A DNA stretch of 64,000 bases from a virus, in the IMG/VR virus record IMGVR_UViG_3300041586_000126, positions 23,193-87,192 of that record. One strand, 5' to 3'. Position numbers and translations under genes: made by a program. Of this stretch, positions 8,145-14,676 are shown piece after piece. The notes under the pieces are model-generated. The model ran no database searches. It had not been told where the DNA came from and saw only the letters and a program-made list of their open reading frames with translations. Within the stretch, counting starts at the first letter, position 1. Every line of letters starts with the position of its first letter.

Positions 8145-8294
8145 ATGAGAAAAGTTAGAGAATATAAAGGTTGTGAATTTGAGTCTCCTATGTTTAGACA
8201 AATAATGGCAGAAAGGGAGAAGGGGTTAAATGGATCTTCAATAATGGATGGTACATTTGAATATAAACCCAAAAGAGGAAAGCATAAAATATAA
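8145..8294 (+). CDS. Small hypothetical protein (49 aa)
   Basis: A 49-residue basic protein (MRKVREYKGCEFESP... KPKRGKHKI). The ATG follows a class I-like promoter and the AAATAAAGG leader. It opens a run of four short overlapping or adjacent genes. No function can be proposed. Confidence 0.6.
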   Translation: MRKVREYKGCEFESPMFRQIMAEREKGLNGSSIMDGTFEYKPKRGKHKI

Positions 8295-8313
8295 TCACTT
8301 AAATCAACATAAC

Positions 8314-8469
8314 ATGAACCCAGATGAAAGAAAACTAAAATTGGACGAGCTAAGATTAAAAATAACAGCATATAAACTCCAGCAAAACCCACTCTTAGGT
8401 AATAATAAATATAATATTCAAAAACTACAACAAGAGATAGATAATCTCCCTCCAAAAAATAATATATGA
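8314..8469 (+). CDS. Small coiled-coil protein (51 aa)
   Basis: A longer frame begins upstream inside the previous gene, but the ATG at 8314 gives a product free of that overlap. The 51 residues (NPDERKLKLDELRLK, then IQKLQQEIDNLPP) have heptad-like spacing and probably form a short helical hairpin. It overlaps the next ATG by 4 nt (ATGA). Function unknown. Confidence 0.6.
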   Translation: MNPDERKLKLDELRLKITAYKLQQNPLLGNNKYNIQKLQQEIDNLPPKNNI

Positions 8470-8675
8470 ACTATAACATAATATACAAAGACCAAAACGC
8501 ATATAGAATAGTAGACGAAATATCTATTTCTAACTTCCAAAATAAGGATGGAAGCATTCATCAACAGGTCTTAGGGATGTATGTTCACGACTTAAGATGT
8601 GATAGAGTATTTCAAAAAGATAATAAGTTTTTGATATGCTCCCTAATCCCCGATGTTATATATGAAGAAGTCTAA
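8466..8675 (+). CDS. Hypothetical protein (69 aa)
   Basis: A 69-residue alpha/beta protein in an ATGA overlap with the upstream gene and overlapping the next gene at its 3' end. No motif or family recognised. Its coupling within the short-gene run supports it being translated. Confidence 0.6.
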   Translation: MNYNIIYKDQNAYRIVDEISISNFQNKDGSIHQQVLGMYVHDLRCDRVFQKDNKFLICSLIPDVIYEEV

Positions 8676-9003
8676 CACTTGTAGTTGGTGTCACAAATCA
8701 ACAGGATTACCAGAGGTTTTTGCTTCTCAAGTCCCCATATTAGAATGGTTAGAGGAAAAAATAGACTTATATTGTAAATATAAAGATATTAGCCGAGATG
8801 AATTGTGGGGGGAAAATAGTGATTGGAGTCAATTAAATTTAGGTAAAAATTGGGAATCGGAGTTATTAGCTTATGATGAATTAGCCAATACAATCTCCAG
8901 AAGGGTTATATGTAAAGAATGCCTAATTCAAGACGATGCCCTATTTAAAAAATACTATATAATGTTAGATGATGACGAGAATATAGAGTTTGAAGAACCT
9001 TAA
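8662..9003 (+). CDS. Zinc-ribbon hypothetical protein
   Basis: About 113 residues from the ATG at 8662; an ATG at 8653 is also possible and would add three residues. CSWC near the start and CKEC (VICKECLIQ) near residue 85 form a split C-x2-C ... C-x2-C zinc site, with an acidic helical region between. The acidic C-terminus ends one base before the next start region. Partner and function are unknown. A small nucleic-acid-binding or adaptor protein is plausible. Confidence 0.65.
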   Translation: MKKSNTCSWCHKSTGLPEVFASQVPILEWLEEKIDLYCKYKDISRDELWGENSDWSQLNLGKNWESELLAYDELANTISRRVICKECLIQDDALFKKYYIMLDDDENIEFEEP

Positions 9004-9004
9004 T

Positions 9005-9685
9005 ATGATAAATAAAAGTGTTTTGATATGGGCTGGCTACTATGATGATAGGTGGAACGCAACAAATTGGATTGAAGGTGGGATTAATGATAGCGAGTAT
9101 TCTATAATTAAATTAGCCTATAAACTCCAAAGTAAAGGTTATGATGTAACAGTAGCTGGTAATGTTAAAAGTGAACTGTTATGGGGTATCAAATGGGTTA
9201 ATGAAGATATACTTTTATCAAATCGGGGTCCTAGAGGTTTAAATGAAGCATTCGATTTAAGAGTAAAAGATCACTATAACATACTAATAGGATGTAATTA
9301 TATACACTTTATAAGACATCTAGAAGATGTAAATATCTCGTTTGATAAGGCATACTTTTGGATGCATCAAGATGGGTATTACCCTTGGTATAAAGGAAAT
9401 GAATTAAATCAATGTAAAGATTATTTTAAACACCCCAAACTAAAAGCTATAATAGGGATAAGTAAAACCCACGCTAAAACACTTAAAAAAAGTGCAAAAA
9501 ATATATTCCACTACACACCCCTAGATTCTAATAAATACATACACTTTATTACACATCCACTTGATTTAAAGGATAATACGGAATCACAAACCCCACCATT
9601 AATGAACGAAACACTACATATGTGGTTAGAAAAATCAAATTGGGATTTGACCATGAATGAATGGATTAGTATGTTTGAGAATTAA
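9005..9685 (+). CDS. GT4-like glycosyltransferase N-terminal domain (truncated)
   Basis: A 226-residue protein that resembles only the first Rossmann domain of a GT4 glycosyltransferase: IWAGYYDDRW, then GGINDSEYSIIKLAYKL and SKGYDVTVAGN, the usual Gly-rich acceptor-side start. The YFWMHQDG segment and a strand, helix and IIGISKTHAKTL region follow. The C-terminal donor-binding domain with E-x7-E is missing; the last 40 residues are unlike the family. It may be inactive, or may need a partner to complete the site. The start at 9005 follows the TAATATG junction. Confidence 0.6.
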   Translation: MINKSVLIWAGYYDDRWNATNWIEGGINDSEYSIIKLAYKLQSKGYDVTVAGNVKSELLWGIKWVNEDILLSNRGPRGLNEAFDLRVKDHYNILIGCNYIHFIRHLEDVNISFDKAYFWMHQDGYYPWYKGNELNQCKDYFKHPKLKAIIGISKTHAKTLKKSAKNIFHYTPLDSNKYIHFITHPLDLKDNTESQTPPLMNETLHMWLEKSNWDLTMNEWISMFEN

Positions 9686-9725
9686 AAATAGTAATGCATG
9701 TCATATTTGGCTCCCCGCAATAGGG

Positions 9726-9760
9726 TTCGTATATTTACACATAAGTTAATAAATATTATC
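9726..9760 (+). promoter_or_regulatory. Class I promoter
   Basis: TTCGTATATTTACAC at 9726-9740, with TTTGGCTCCCCGC about 20 nt upstream as the -33 region. The ATG of the next ORF lies at 9761. The leader here lacks the AAAGGTT block seen at other class I promoters. Confidence 0.7.
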
Positions 9761-9892
9761 ATGAGCGGAAATACAAAGTTTTTTAATAGGGTGCTTTGCA
9801 TACAAAATTATTATGATATATATAATGAAGTTTATTTTTATAGGTTTTGGGTGCTTGGATTTTACTTTGATACTGACAAAAATTCTTTATAA
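9761..9892 (+). CDS. Very small aromatic-rich ORF (43 aa)
   Basis: The first ATG after the class I promoter; the frame also runs upstream through the promoter, which is an artefact. The 43 residues are unusually rich in Tyr and Phe (YFYRFWVLGFYFD) and may be membrane-associated. No family. Confidence 0.45.
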   Translation: MSGNTKFFNRVLCIQNYYDIYNEVYFYRFWVLGFYFDTDKNSL

Positions 9893-9936
9893 CGGTTTGG
9901 GTATGGTTAGATTTTTAACGGATTAAATATAAAAAT

Positions 9937-10074
9937 ATGAATGAAGAAGCAGAATTTGCAGTAGAAATACTGAAAGAATACGCAAAACAAAACCAGGTAT
10001 TACCAAGAAGTACTTGTGACTTATCTAAATTAGAGGAATGGCTAATTATAGAGCTACTTAGAGTTAAAAATTAA
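9937..10074 (+). CDS. Small hypothetical protein (45 aa)
   Basis: MNEEAEFAVEILKEYAKQ opens a 45-residue acidic, helical product with a good AT-rich upstream context (AAATATAAAAATATG). It lies in a stretch of isolated short ORFs. No family recognised. Confidence 0.5.
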   Translation: MNEEAEFAVEILKEYAKQNQVLPRSTCDLSKLEEWLIIELLRVKN

Positions 10075-10200
10075 CTATACCCGTTGTTGTGGGTACGTTG
10101 TGCGAACATAATTGACATCACTTAGATAATCATAGTGATAGAATGATACTAAAGCATTGTGCCTAACAAATTAGAATATGAATAGTAAAAATTACGGCTT

Positions 10201-10344
10201 ATGGATCAATTACCTTTAGACTTTAACTTGGTTATGTTATTATATGACCTTGATGAATTATTGACATTATTAGAAACCGATACTAAAAAATGGCAATGGT
10301 TAATAGATGAACTGAACAAACAATTAAAAGAACAGATTGAGTAA
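10201..10344 (+). CDS. Small helical hypothetical protein (47 aa)
   Basis: A 47-residue acidic, Leu-rich ORF (LLYDLDELLTLLETDTKK) predicted to be an amphipathic helical hairpin. It is flanked by about 125 nt on the left and 140 nt on the right without other genes. Those gaps contain GTTGTG/CACAAC inverted segments (around 10360-10395) but no clear promoter. The reality of the ORF is moderately supported. Confidence 0.45.
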   Translation: MDQLPLDFNLVMLLYDLDELLTLLETDTKKWQWLIDELNKQLKEQIE

Positions 10345-10485
10345 TTTTTATTATTTATATTCTGTGTTGTGCGGTCTTTTTAATGTCGACACAACGCATT
10401 GTATAAGAAATGTTGATGTTAGCACCGATGTTCATTTGAAATACTAAATGGCTTTTTATTGGAATGGAATTAGTTAGAAATTAAG

Positions 10486-10740
10486 ATGAAAACAGAAGGA
10501 AATATGATTACGGATTGGTTAGACCAAAACCGAAACCCAGAAATAGACCGTTTTATTGAAAAAAACCTTGCCATTACTGAAAAAATTCGTTTGGCATTAG
10601 CAGAAAAAGAGTGGAATTGGTATGGTAATGAGGTGAGGGAGTTAGAAGATATAAAAAGAATAAATAAAGAGGTTATGGGAAAAATGACTTTTACAAATCA
10701 ATTCTTCAAGAACATTTTAAACACAACCCACATAAAATAA
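10486..10740 (+). CDS. Hypothetical protein (84 aa)
   Basis: An 84-residue helical, charged protein (NRNPEIDRFIEKNLAITEKIR, split here as NRNPEIDRF and IEKNLAITEK). The start resembles, from memory, N-terminal helices of some Bacteroidota helix-turn-helix regulators, but no helix-turn-helix follows. That link is weak. No operon partner is evident. Confidence 0.55.
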   Translation: MKTEGNMITDWLDQNRNPEIDRFIEKNLAITEKIRLALAEKEWNWYGNEVRELEDIKRINKEVMGKMTFTNQFFKNILNTTHIK

Positions 10741-10796
10741 TACGTATATATTTAACTTAATATGGCTAATATTAGTAATATTGGAATTAGAACATT

Positions 10797-10982
10797 ATGG
10801 AGAAGAATAGAAAAGAAATCATAGCAAAATTAAATATACTTGCTAATGGTAATAAAAGCCAATGGTTTGCAGATGCCACTTGGAGAGCAGAAAATAGTGT
10901 ATGGTTGATAAAATTACAAGCCACCACTATAAAAATTTTAAGGGCATTAAGAAAGAATAATACACACACAAAACAACATTAA
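10797..10982 (+). CDS. Small basic protein (61 aa)
   Basis: A 61-residue, lysine- and arginine-rich protein (MEKNRKEIIAKLNILANG, then LQATTIKILRALRKNN). It looks like a small nucleic-acid-binding helical protein, judged by charge only. A minus-strand ORF covers the same bases but has no supporting start context. Confidence 0.5.
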   Translation: MEKNRKEIIAKLNILANGNKSQWFADATWRAENSVWLIKLQATTIKILRALRKNNTHTKQH

Positions 10983-11011
10983 TAATTAATAATTAAAATT
11001 CGGTAAAACAC

Positions 11012-11158
11012 ATGAGTAAATCAAGCCCAAAACAACGGTTGACACAATTAGTAGAATGGATGTCTACATTGAAACCACAACGTAGTAGACCAATTAAAAA
11101 CGAGGATACTAAACAACCACCAACACGTAGTTATAATGTTAGAATAAAAAATATGTAA
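11012..11158 (+). CDS. Small basic protein (48 aa)
   Basis: MSKSSPKQRLTQLVEW opens a 48-residue, strongly basic product. Its TAATG overlap with the next gene supports translation as a coupled pair. The MSKSS start is shared with the protein at 12008. No function known. Confidence 0.55.
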   Translation: MSKSSPKQRLTQLVEWMSTLKPQRSRPIKNEDTKQPPTRSYNVRIKNM

Positions 11159-11562
11159 TGGAAAGTAATCTTAAAGTATGGAATGAAGTATTTACTATAT
11201 TGGCTTGGAATTGTAAAGCGGATAAATCTGGTAAAATGATTTTGGATAAGGGTATTTACTACAACGATGTTTTATCAAAGTATTGCATTACTGAAAGAAC
11301 TAGCGAGATAAGTGAAGTAGAAATATATAAAAAAGTATATGCAACAACAACACTAAAAGATCTGGCAATGGTAATCCTGGAGATAAGTCGAGATGGGATA
11401 ATATCAGATAACAACAAACAATACGATGCATTAGTAATGGTACATCAGTGCATCAACTTCAGTCTAGCTATACCGAATACATTAATGCGTGGGTATGGAA
11501 TACGAGCACAGGCAACGATGTTGGGTGTACAAAATGATATATTAAAAGTAATAAGTATGTAG
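11158..11562 (+). CDS. Hypothetical protein (134 aa)
   Basis: A soluble 134-residue, mainly helical protein with no recognised motif. It is coupled by TAATG to the preceding small gene. It is followed by a gene-free, G/T-rich stretch. Confidence 0.6.
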   Translation: MESNLKVWNEVFTILAWNCKADKSGKMILDKGIYYNDVLSKYCITERTSEISEVEIYKKVYATTTLKDLAMVILEISRDGIISDNNKQYDALVMVHQCINFSLAIPNTLMRGYGIRAQATMLGVQNDILKVISM

Positions 11563-11972
11563 AGCATGTAGGTGTACGTAAGGGTACGTAAGGGTGTCCA
11601 ACGATTCAAAGTGTGGGTAACGGTGGTGGATTGGTGGTGGTGGGAGTGTAAATTGATATGACATGTGGAAAGCAGTAGGGATGGTATGTGGAGTGGTGGA
11701 GGCGTGTCGCTAACCCATTCACACACCACACAACCACTCTTCGAAATCTCTAAAAATATATACGAACCACACATGAACAATGCATTATCCACAACCTACC
11801 CACAATAAAATTGAAGTATACTCTATTGCTACATGTGAACATTCTTTTTATTCACAATGTTTGGCGCCTCCAAATGTGAATAATGCAATACCCGCTACTT
11901 CGCGCGAGACCGAATGTTTCATGTCCTGTTGTTAAATGCTTATGCGATAGGACTTGGAGGCACCGGCAATTG
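11563..11972. other. Gene-free segment with competing hairpins
   Basis: No convincing ORF. The left part (11.57-11.71 kb) is G/T-rich, with GTACGTAAGG repeats and GGTGGTGG runs. It is followed by a C/A-rich part (ACACACCACACAACCACTC) that can pair back to GAGTGGT near 11.69 kb. At 11831-11860 ACATGTGAA can pair with TTCACAATGT. At 11850-11881 the same TTCACA segment can instead form ATTCACA-atg-TTTGG / CCAAA-TGTGAAT, a 12-bp stem with a 3-nt bulge. The two hairpins exclude each other. Confidence 0.6.
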
Positions 11973-12007
11973 TTCGTATATTTACACCTAATAAAAAAAT
12001 AAAGGTT
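11953..12007 (+). promoter_or_regulatory. Class I promoter
   Basis: TTCGTATATTTACAC at 11973-11987 with CTTGGAGGCACC about 20 nt upstream. TTGGAGGCACC is an imperfect inverted copy of GGCGCCTCCAA at 11863-11873. The leader TAATAAAAAAATAAAGGTT ends at the ATG of 12008. Confidence 0.8.
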
Positions 12008-12496
12008 ATGAGCAAGTCAAGCGAAATGTATAGTAAGTATGGAGTGGAGAAAGCAACAGCAATGCTATGTAAATCCGAAGATAATGATTGCGTTGTTAGA
12101 GCGGTTATGAATGCATTTCAGGTTGATTATTTAGATGCACATAATTTTTGTGAAAACAAATTGCTACGCCAATACAAGATGGGAACATACGTTGATAGGT
12201 ATTTACCTTACATCCACACCGCATTTAATAAGTCTGTTGTGAGACTGGGTGTTACACGTGGACTTAAGCATAAGGTTAAAGTATACAACAGCATTTTTGA
12301 TAGAACTGCTACTAGTACTCAGATTAAACAAATACCAATGAAGGTAGGGGAGTTTGTTAAGGCAAACCCAACCGGGAATTTTTTAATCACAGTAAGAGGT
12401 CATGCGATATCGCTCGTAAACGGTGTAATATCAGGTAACAGGGGCGATGGATTGAAAGTAAATAGAGAAATAATGTCAGCATATAAAATTAACTAA
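12008..12496 (+). CDS. Papain-like-fold phage protein (Cys-His)
   Basis: The start is the ATG after the class I promoter, not the upstream in-frame TTG. The 162-residue protein has NDCVVRAVMNAF (C28) near the start and GNFLITVRGHAISLVNGV (H132, N138) near the end. This is the Cys ... His arrangement of a widespread phage family with a C39/papain-like peptidase fold. Whether it is a true peptidase, a deamidase-like enzyme or an inactive fold cannot be read. It is expressed alone from its own promoter, as expected for an early host-interaction protein. Confidence 0.65.
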   Translation: MSKSSEMYSKYGVEKATAMLCKSEDNDCVVRAVMNAFQVDYLDAHNFCENKLLRQYKMGTYVDRYLPYIHTAFNKSVVRLGVTRGLKHKVKVYNSIFDRTATSTQIKQIPMKVGEFVKANPTGNFLITVRGHAISLVNGVISGNRGDGLKVNREIMSAYKIN

Positions 12497-12508
12497 ATAA
12501 ATAATATT

Positions 12509-12649
12509 ATGATACATGAATTTAACAAGTGGATGCAACGGATTGGAAATGTTTATTACTCCGATAATAATAGAATGGCCGAGGCGTTTATACGTTTAGA
12601 GCAAACACCATTACCGCATGAAAATATTATTAAGAATAAATGCAAATAA
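12509..12649 (+). CDS. Small hypothetical protein (46 aa)
   Basis: MIHEFNKWMQRIGNVYY opens a 46-residue product 12 nt after the preceding stop, likely in the same transcript. It ends directly before a class I promoter. No function recognised. Confidence 0.5.
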   Translation: MIHEFNKWMQRIGNVYYSDNNRMAEAFIRLEQTPLPHENIIKNKCK

Positions 12650-12650
12650 A

Positions 12651-12708
12651 CTTGGTTGAGCCAAATGATGTTCGTATATTTACACCTAATAAGAAAATAA
12701 AGGTATAA
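12651..12708 (+). promoter_or_regulatory. Class I promoter driving a non-coding region
   Basis: CTTGGTTGAGCCAAATGATG, then TTCGTATATTTACAC (12671-12685), then TAATAAGAAAATAAAGGT. This is a near-exact copy of the promoter and leader at 6861-6914. Here the leader runs into ATAATAATACAATTCG with no start codon in place, so the transcript appears to be non-coding. Confidence 0.8.
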
Positions 12709-13147
12709 TAATACAATTCGTAAGCGTATCCAAGCGGGCAGTAGGGGATAACGAATTAAAATAAATTGTATAATAAGCTAGAAATAGTCAACTTAAGATA
12801 AGGCTAGAGTAAAGTACGAAAGAATACCCGAAAGGGGAATAACGAAGCTCAGCGGTACCAATCAAACGCCTCCACGTGGCGGTACTGGAAAATGGTTATG
12901 AACCTCGGCCGAGGAAAGTAACCAAAACTAAGTTTGAATAATGGTAACTGAAGAATGTTGGTTCGATCCCAACACACCCCCACCATAAGGTGAAGCATTT
13001 AGGATACCGGATGCGTAAGTTATAACAGATCTGCAGGTCTAGAAGTGGTTTGGTTAAAGTCGTACAGGTACAGACACAAGGTTCGAATCCTTGCACTTCA
13101 CAAATATAAACCCCCTATATTCGTAGTCGCGAGTAGGGATGCTTCAC
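12709..13147 (+). ncRNA. Structured non-coding RNA candidate with tRNA T-arm-like motifs
   Basis: No ORF is supported, yet the region follows a strong promoter and is more GC-rich and palindromic than its surroundings. Hairpins seen: ATTCGT...ACGAAT enclosing TATCC...GGATA (12716-12755); CCC-GAAA-GGG (GNRA-type loop, near 12830); CGCC...GGCG inside GGTACC...GGTACT (12854-12885); GGTTA...TAACC enclosing CCTCG-GC-CGAGG (12894-12922); AGATC-TGCA-GGTCT (13027-13040). Two T-arm-like hairpins are present: GTTGG-TTCGATC-CCAAC (12957-12973) and CAAGG-TTCGAAT-CCTTG (13077-13093). GTGAAGC (12990-12996) can pair with GCTTCAC (13141-13147) or, by six bases, with CTTCAC (13096-13101). No canonical cloverleaf could be drawn. 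The boundaries are estimates. Confidence 0.6.
13113..13138 (+). terminator. Hairpin at end of non-coding RNA candidate
   Basis: CCCTA pairs with TAGGG and, inside it, TTCG pairs with CGAG. It lies after the second T-arm-like motif. There is no T-run, so termination is uncertain; it could simply be the last helix of the RNA. Confidence 0.35.
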
Positions 13148-13174
13148 AATGACGTGAAACCAAGCCGTGAGGGA

Positions 13175-13223
13175 CTTGGTGGGTATAGTTCGTATATTTA
13201 CACCTAATAAAAAAATAAAAGTT
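13175..13223 (+). promoter_or_regulatory. Class I promoter
   Basis: TTCGTATATTTACAC at 13189-13203. CTTGG upstream (13175-13179) can pair with CCAAG at 13160-13164, again placing a small hairpin over the -33 region. The leader is TAATAAAAAAATAAAAGTT before the ATG at 13224. Confidence 0.8.
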
Positions 13224-13580
13224 ATGAAATTCAAACAATTAAATACATCTCAAGATATGTTAAGTCTTAACCCATTACCAACACCATTATCGTTTAAGAA
13301 GATAGCAGATACTATGGATGAAGGAGATGTAATGTCGTTTAGATATAATTCCACTGACTATGAGATGGAAATATTTCTAGTATCTAGTAATAAAAAATAT
13401 ATGCATGTAAAAACCCTACATAAAATAAATTCATTAAGAGGAACTATGAATGTGGGTGATATCAGCAAAACATATATTAAAATGTTTACACACAACATGA
13501 TGGGCATTAAATCGAAAGCTAAAATACCGGTGGGCGAGATTACCGATGTTACGATAACAATAAGAAATCTAAGGTGGTAA
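13224..13580 (+). CDS. Hypothetical protein (118 aa)
   Basis: The true start is the ATG at 13224 behind the class I promoter; the frame upstream of it reads through the promoter. The 118-residue protein is soluble and apparently beta-rich (YEMEIFLVSSNKKYMHVKT). No family recognised. It is the last + strand gene before the convergent junction. Confidence 0.7.
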   Translation: MKFKQLNTSQDMLSLNPLPTPLSFKKIADTMDEGDVMSFRYNSTDYEMEIFLVSSNKKYMHVKTLHKINSLRGTMNVGDISKTYIKMFTHNMMGIKSKAKIPVGEITDVTITIRNLRW

Positions 13581-13936
13581 TGCATGCGGATGGACGTGGG
13601 TACTGAGGCGGTACTTACGCCTTATGTATTACGGGGGTGTAACGTACTGGGACGGTTATATCGTGGGCGGGCGGTACGGCGTATGCTGTGTATATCCATG
13701 CGCGCTGCTGTCCGTATATAACGTGGCGTGCGTAGAAAATGGTGGATGGTGACAAATCTATCTCGTACAACTTTACACCCCCGGGAAGTATATACAAATA
13801 TACTACACTCCCCACATTCTAAACCGCGCATTAGCGTTTGGTAAAAACCCAAAACCCAATCAATTCAGAATACCCAAAAAATCTCTCTCAAAAAATTTTT
13901 ACGTAAGGAGAAACGGCCGTATCACCTTGCGTATAC
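13581..13936. other. GC-rich palindromic gene-free segment
   Basis: A convergent intergenic stretch with strikingly high G+C for this genome between about 13.59 and 13.81 kb. CGGGGGTGTAA (13632-13642) is a perfect inverted copy of TTACACCCCCG (13773-13783). GTAC/GTAC pairs lie just inside. GTTATAT can pair with ATATAAC deeper in, and AGGCG-GTACTTA-CGCCT forms a separate hairpin on the left edge. Overlapping minus-strand ORFs exist but lack start signals. It may encode a structured RNA, on either strand. Confidence 0.55.
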
Positions 13937-13940
13937 TTAT
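13900..13940 (-). terminator. Bidirectional terminator between convergent genes
   Basis: TACGTAAGG (13910-13918) pairs with CCTTGCGTA (13925-13933) over nine positions, one of them a wobble in RNA. On the minus strand the stem is followed by AAAAATTTTTTG. On the plus strand it is followed by TACTTATTTTTTC. It therefore suits termination in both directions. Confidence 0.7.
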
Positions 13941-14254
13941 TTTTTCAATTGGGTTATAGATGTAAAACCATTCCAAAGTGGTTGTTTTGAAATTTCCATT
14001 AAATCTACTTCTATATCTTCACTATCCAAAGTTATTTCAGAGATGGTTCCACCTTTTGTTTTATATTTTATCAGATATTTAGGTAGGATATTAGAATTAT
14101 CAACCCATTTCCAACCTAAAAGCAACCTACAAAATAGTCGATTAATGGCATTTGGTTTTGTACCTATATAAAATTCTAATTTCACACCTTCTCTATTACC
14201 TATTACATAACCCCCAGCGTGTGTGTGTATATTTCTTGCTACAAATCCTAACAT
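13937..14254 (-). CDS. Hypothetical protein (105 aa)
   Basis: One of only three minus-strand genes. The 105-residue product is soluble, with an N-terminal GGYVIGNREGVKLEFYIG stretch, a Trp/Leu-rich middle (LLLGWKWVD) and a beta-rich C-terminus. No family recognised. It is the last gene of the minus-strand unit and runs into the terminator hairpin. Confidence 0.65.
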   Translation of the reverse strand: MLGFVARNIHTHAGGYVIGNREGVKLEFYIGTKPNAINRLFCRLLLGWKWVDNSNILPKYLIKYKTKGGTISEITLDSEDIEVDLMEISKQPLWNGFTSITQLKK

Positions 14255-14274
14255 ATTATATTGTGGTTTATTTA

Positions 14275-14664
14275 TTACTTTAAACGTGATAATGTGAAAT
14301 TTATCGACGTGATTTGTTCAAAAATGTTTTCAAACGCTGTTGAATTCATTTTATCCGTAGCATTCACGGCATTTTTTTGATTATCCAAGAGTGTGTGGAT
14401 GTGACTAATTTTTTCTTCTAACGAGTGCATAATTTTAGCATCATTTTCCTCATATTTCTCAATAGAATGCTCGATATCCTCCAGTCTACTTATGATGTCA
14501 ACGATATGTTTTTCTACATCGTTAAATCCCGTAGATGACGTAGAATTACCATTGTATATGTTGGTTTTTGAACCGAAAAACTTATAGTAAACGATAATAG
14601 CTAAGTTTACCTCTAAAATAAATAAAACTGTTAGTAAAATGGCTGTGTAAGTGATAGTAATCAT
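14275..14664 (-). CDS. Single-pass membrane protein with coiled coil
   Basis: 129 residues. A transmembrane helix occupies about residues 5-28 (ILLTVLFILEVNLAIIVYY), followed by a Ser/Asn linker and a coiled-coil region from about 48 to 128. The topology would leave the coiled coil outside the membrane anchor. The layout fits lysis accessory, spanin-like or superinfection-exclusion proteins, but nothing decides between them. It is 12 nt downstream of the thioredoxin-like gene and co-transcribed with it. Confidence 0.7.
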   Translation of the reverse strand: MITITYTAILLTVLFILEVNLAIIVYYKFFGSKTNIYNGNSTSSTGFNDVEKHIVDIISRLEDIEHSIEKYEENDAKIMHSLEEKISHIHTLLDNQKNAVNATDKMNSTAFENIFEQITSINFTLSRLK

Positions 14665-14676
14665 AATTTTGTTGTT

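Noticed and set aside
11445-11792. A 115-residue minus-strand ORF
   Set aside because: It overlaps the end of the + strand gene at 11158-11562, and its Ser/Thr/His-rich product reflects the G/T-rich repeat tract.
12957-13101. Two ordinary tRNA genes
   Set aside because: The T-arm motifs are good, but no 7-bp acceptor (GGGGTGT or TGAAGTG needed), D arm or 7-nt anticodon loop could be fitted at normal spacing. Kept as a structured ncRNA candidate instead.
12709-13110. A phage tmRNA or RNase P RNA
   Set aside because: Length and a CACCCCCACCA end near 12985 suggested tmRNA, and GAGGAAAGT near 12910 suggested RNase P RNA. No matching 5' acceptor strand, tag ORF or other conserved core elements were found.
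13615-13852. Two minus-strand ORFs (66 and 76 residues) in the GC-rich island
   Set aside because: They overlap each other in different frames, lack promoter or leader signals and have codon use unlike this genome. GC-rich sequence simply has fewer stop codons.
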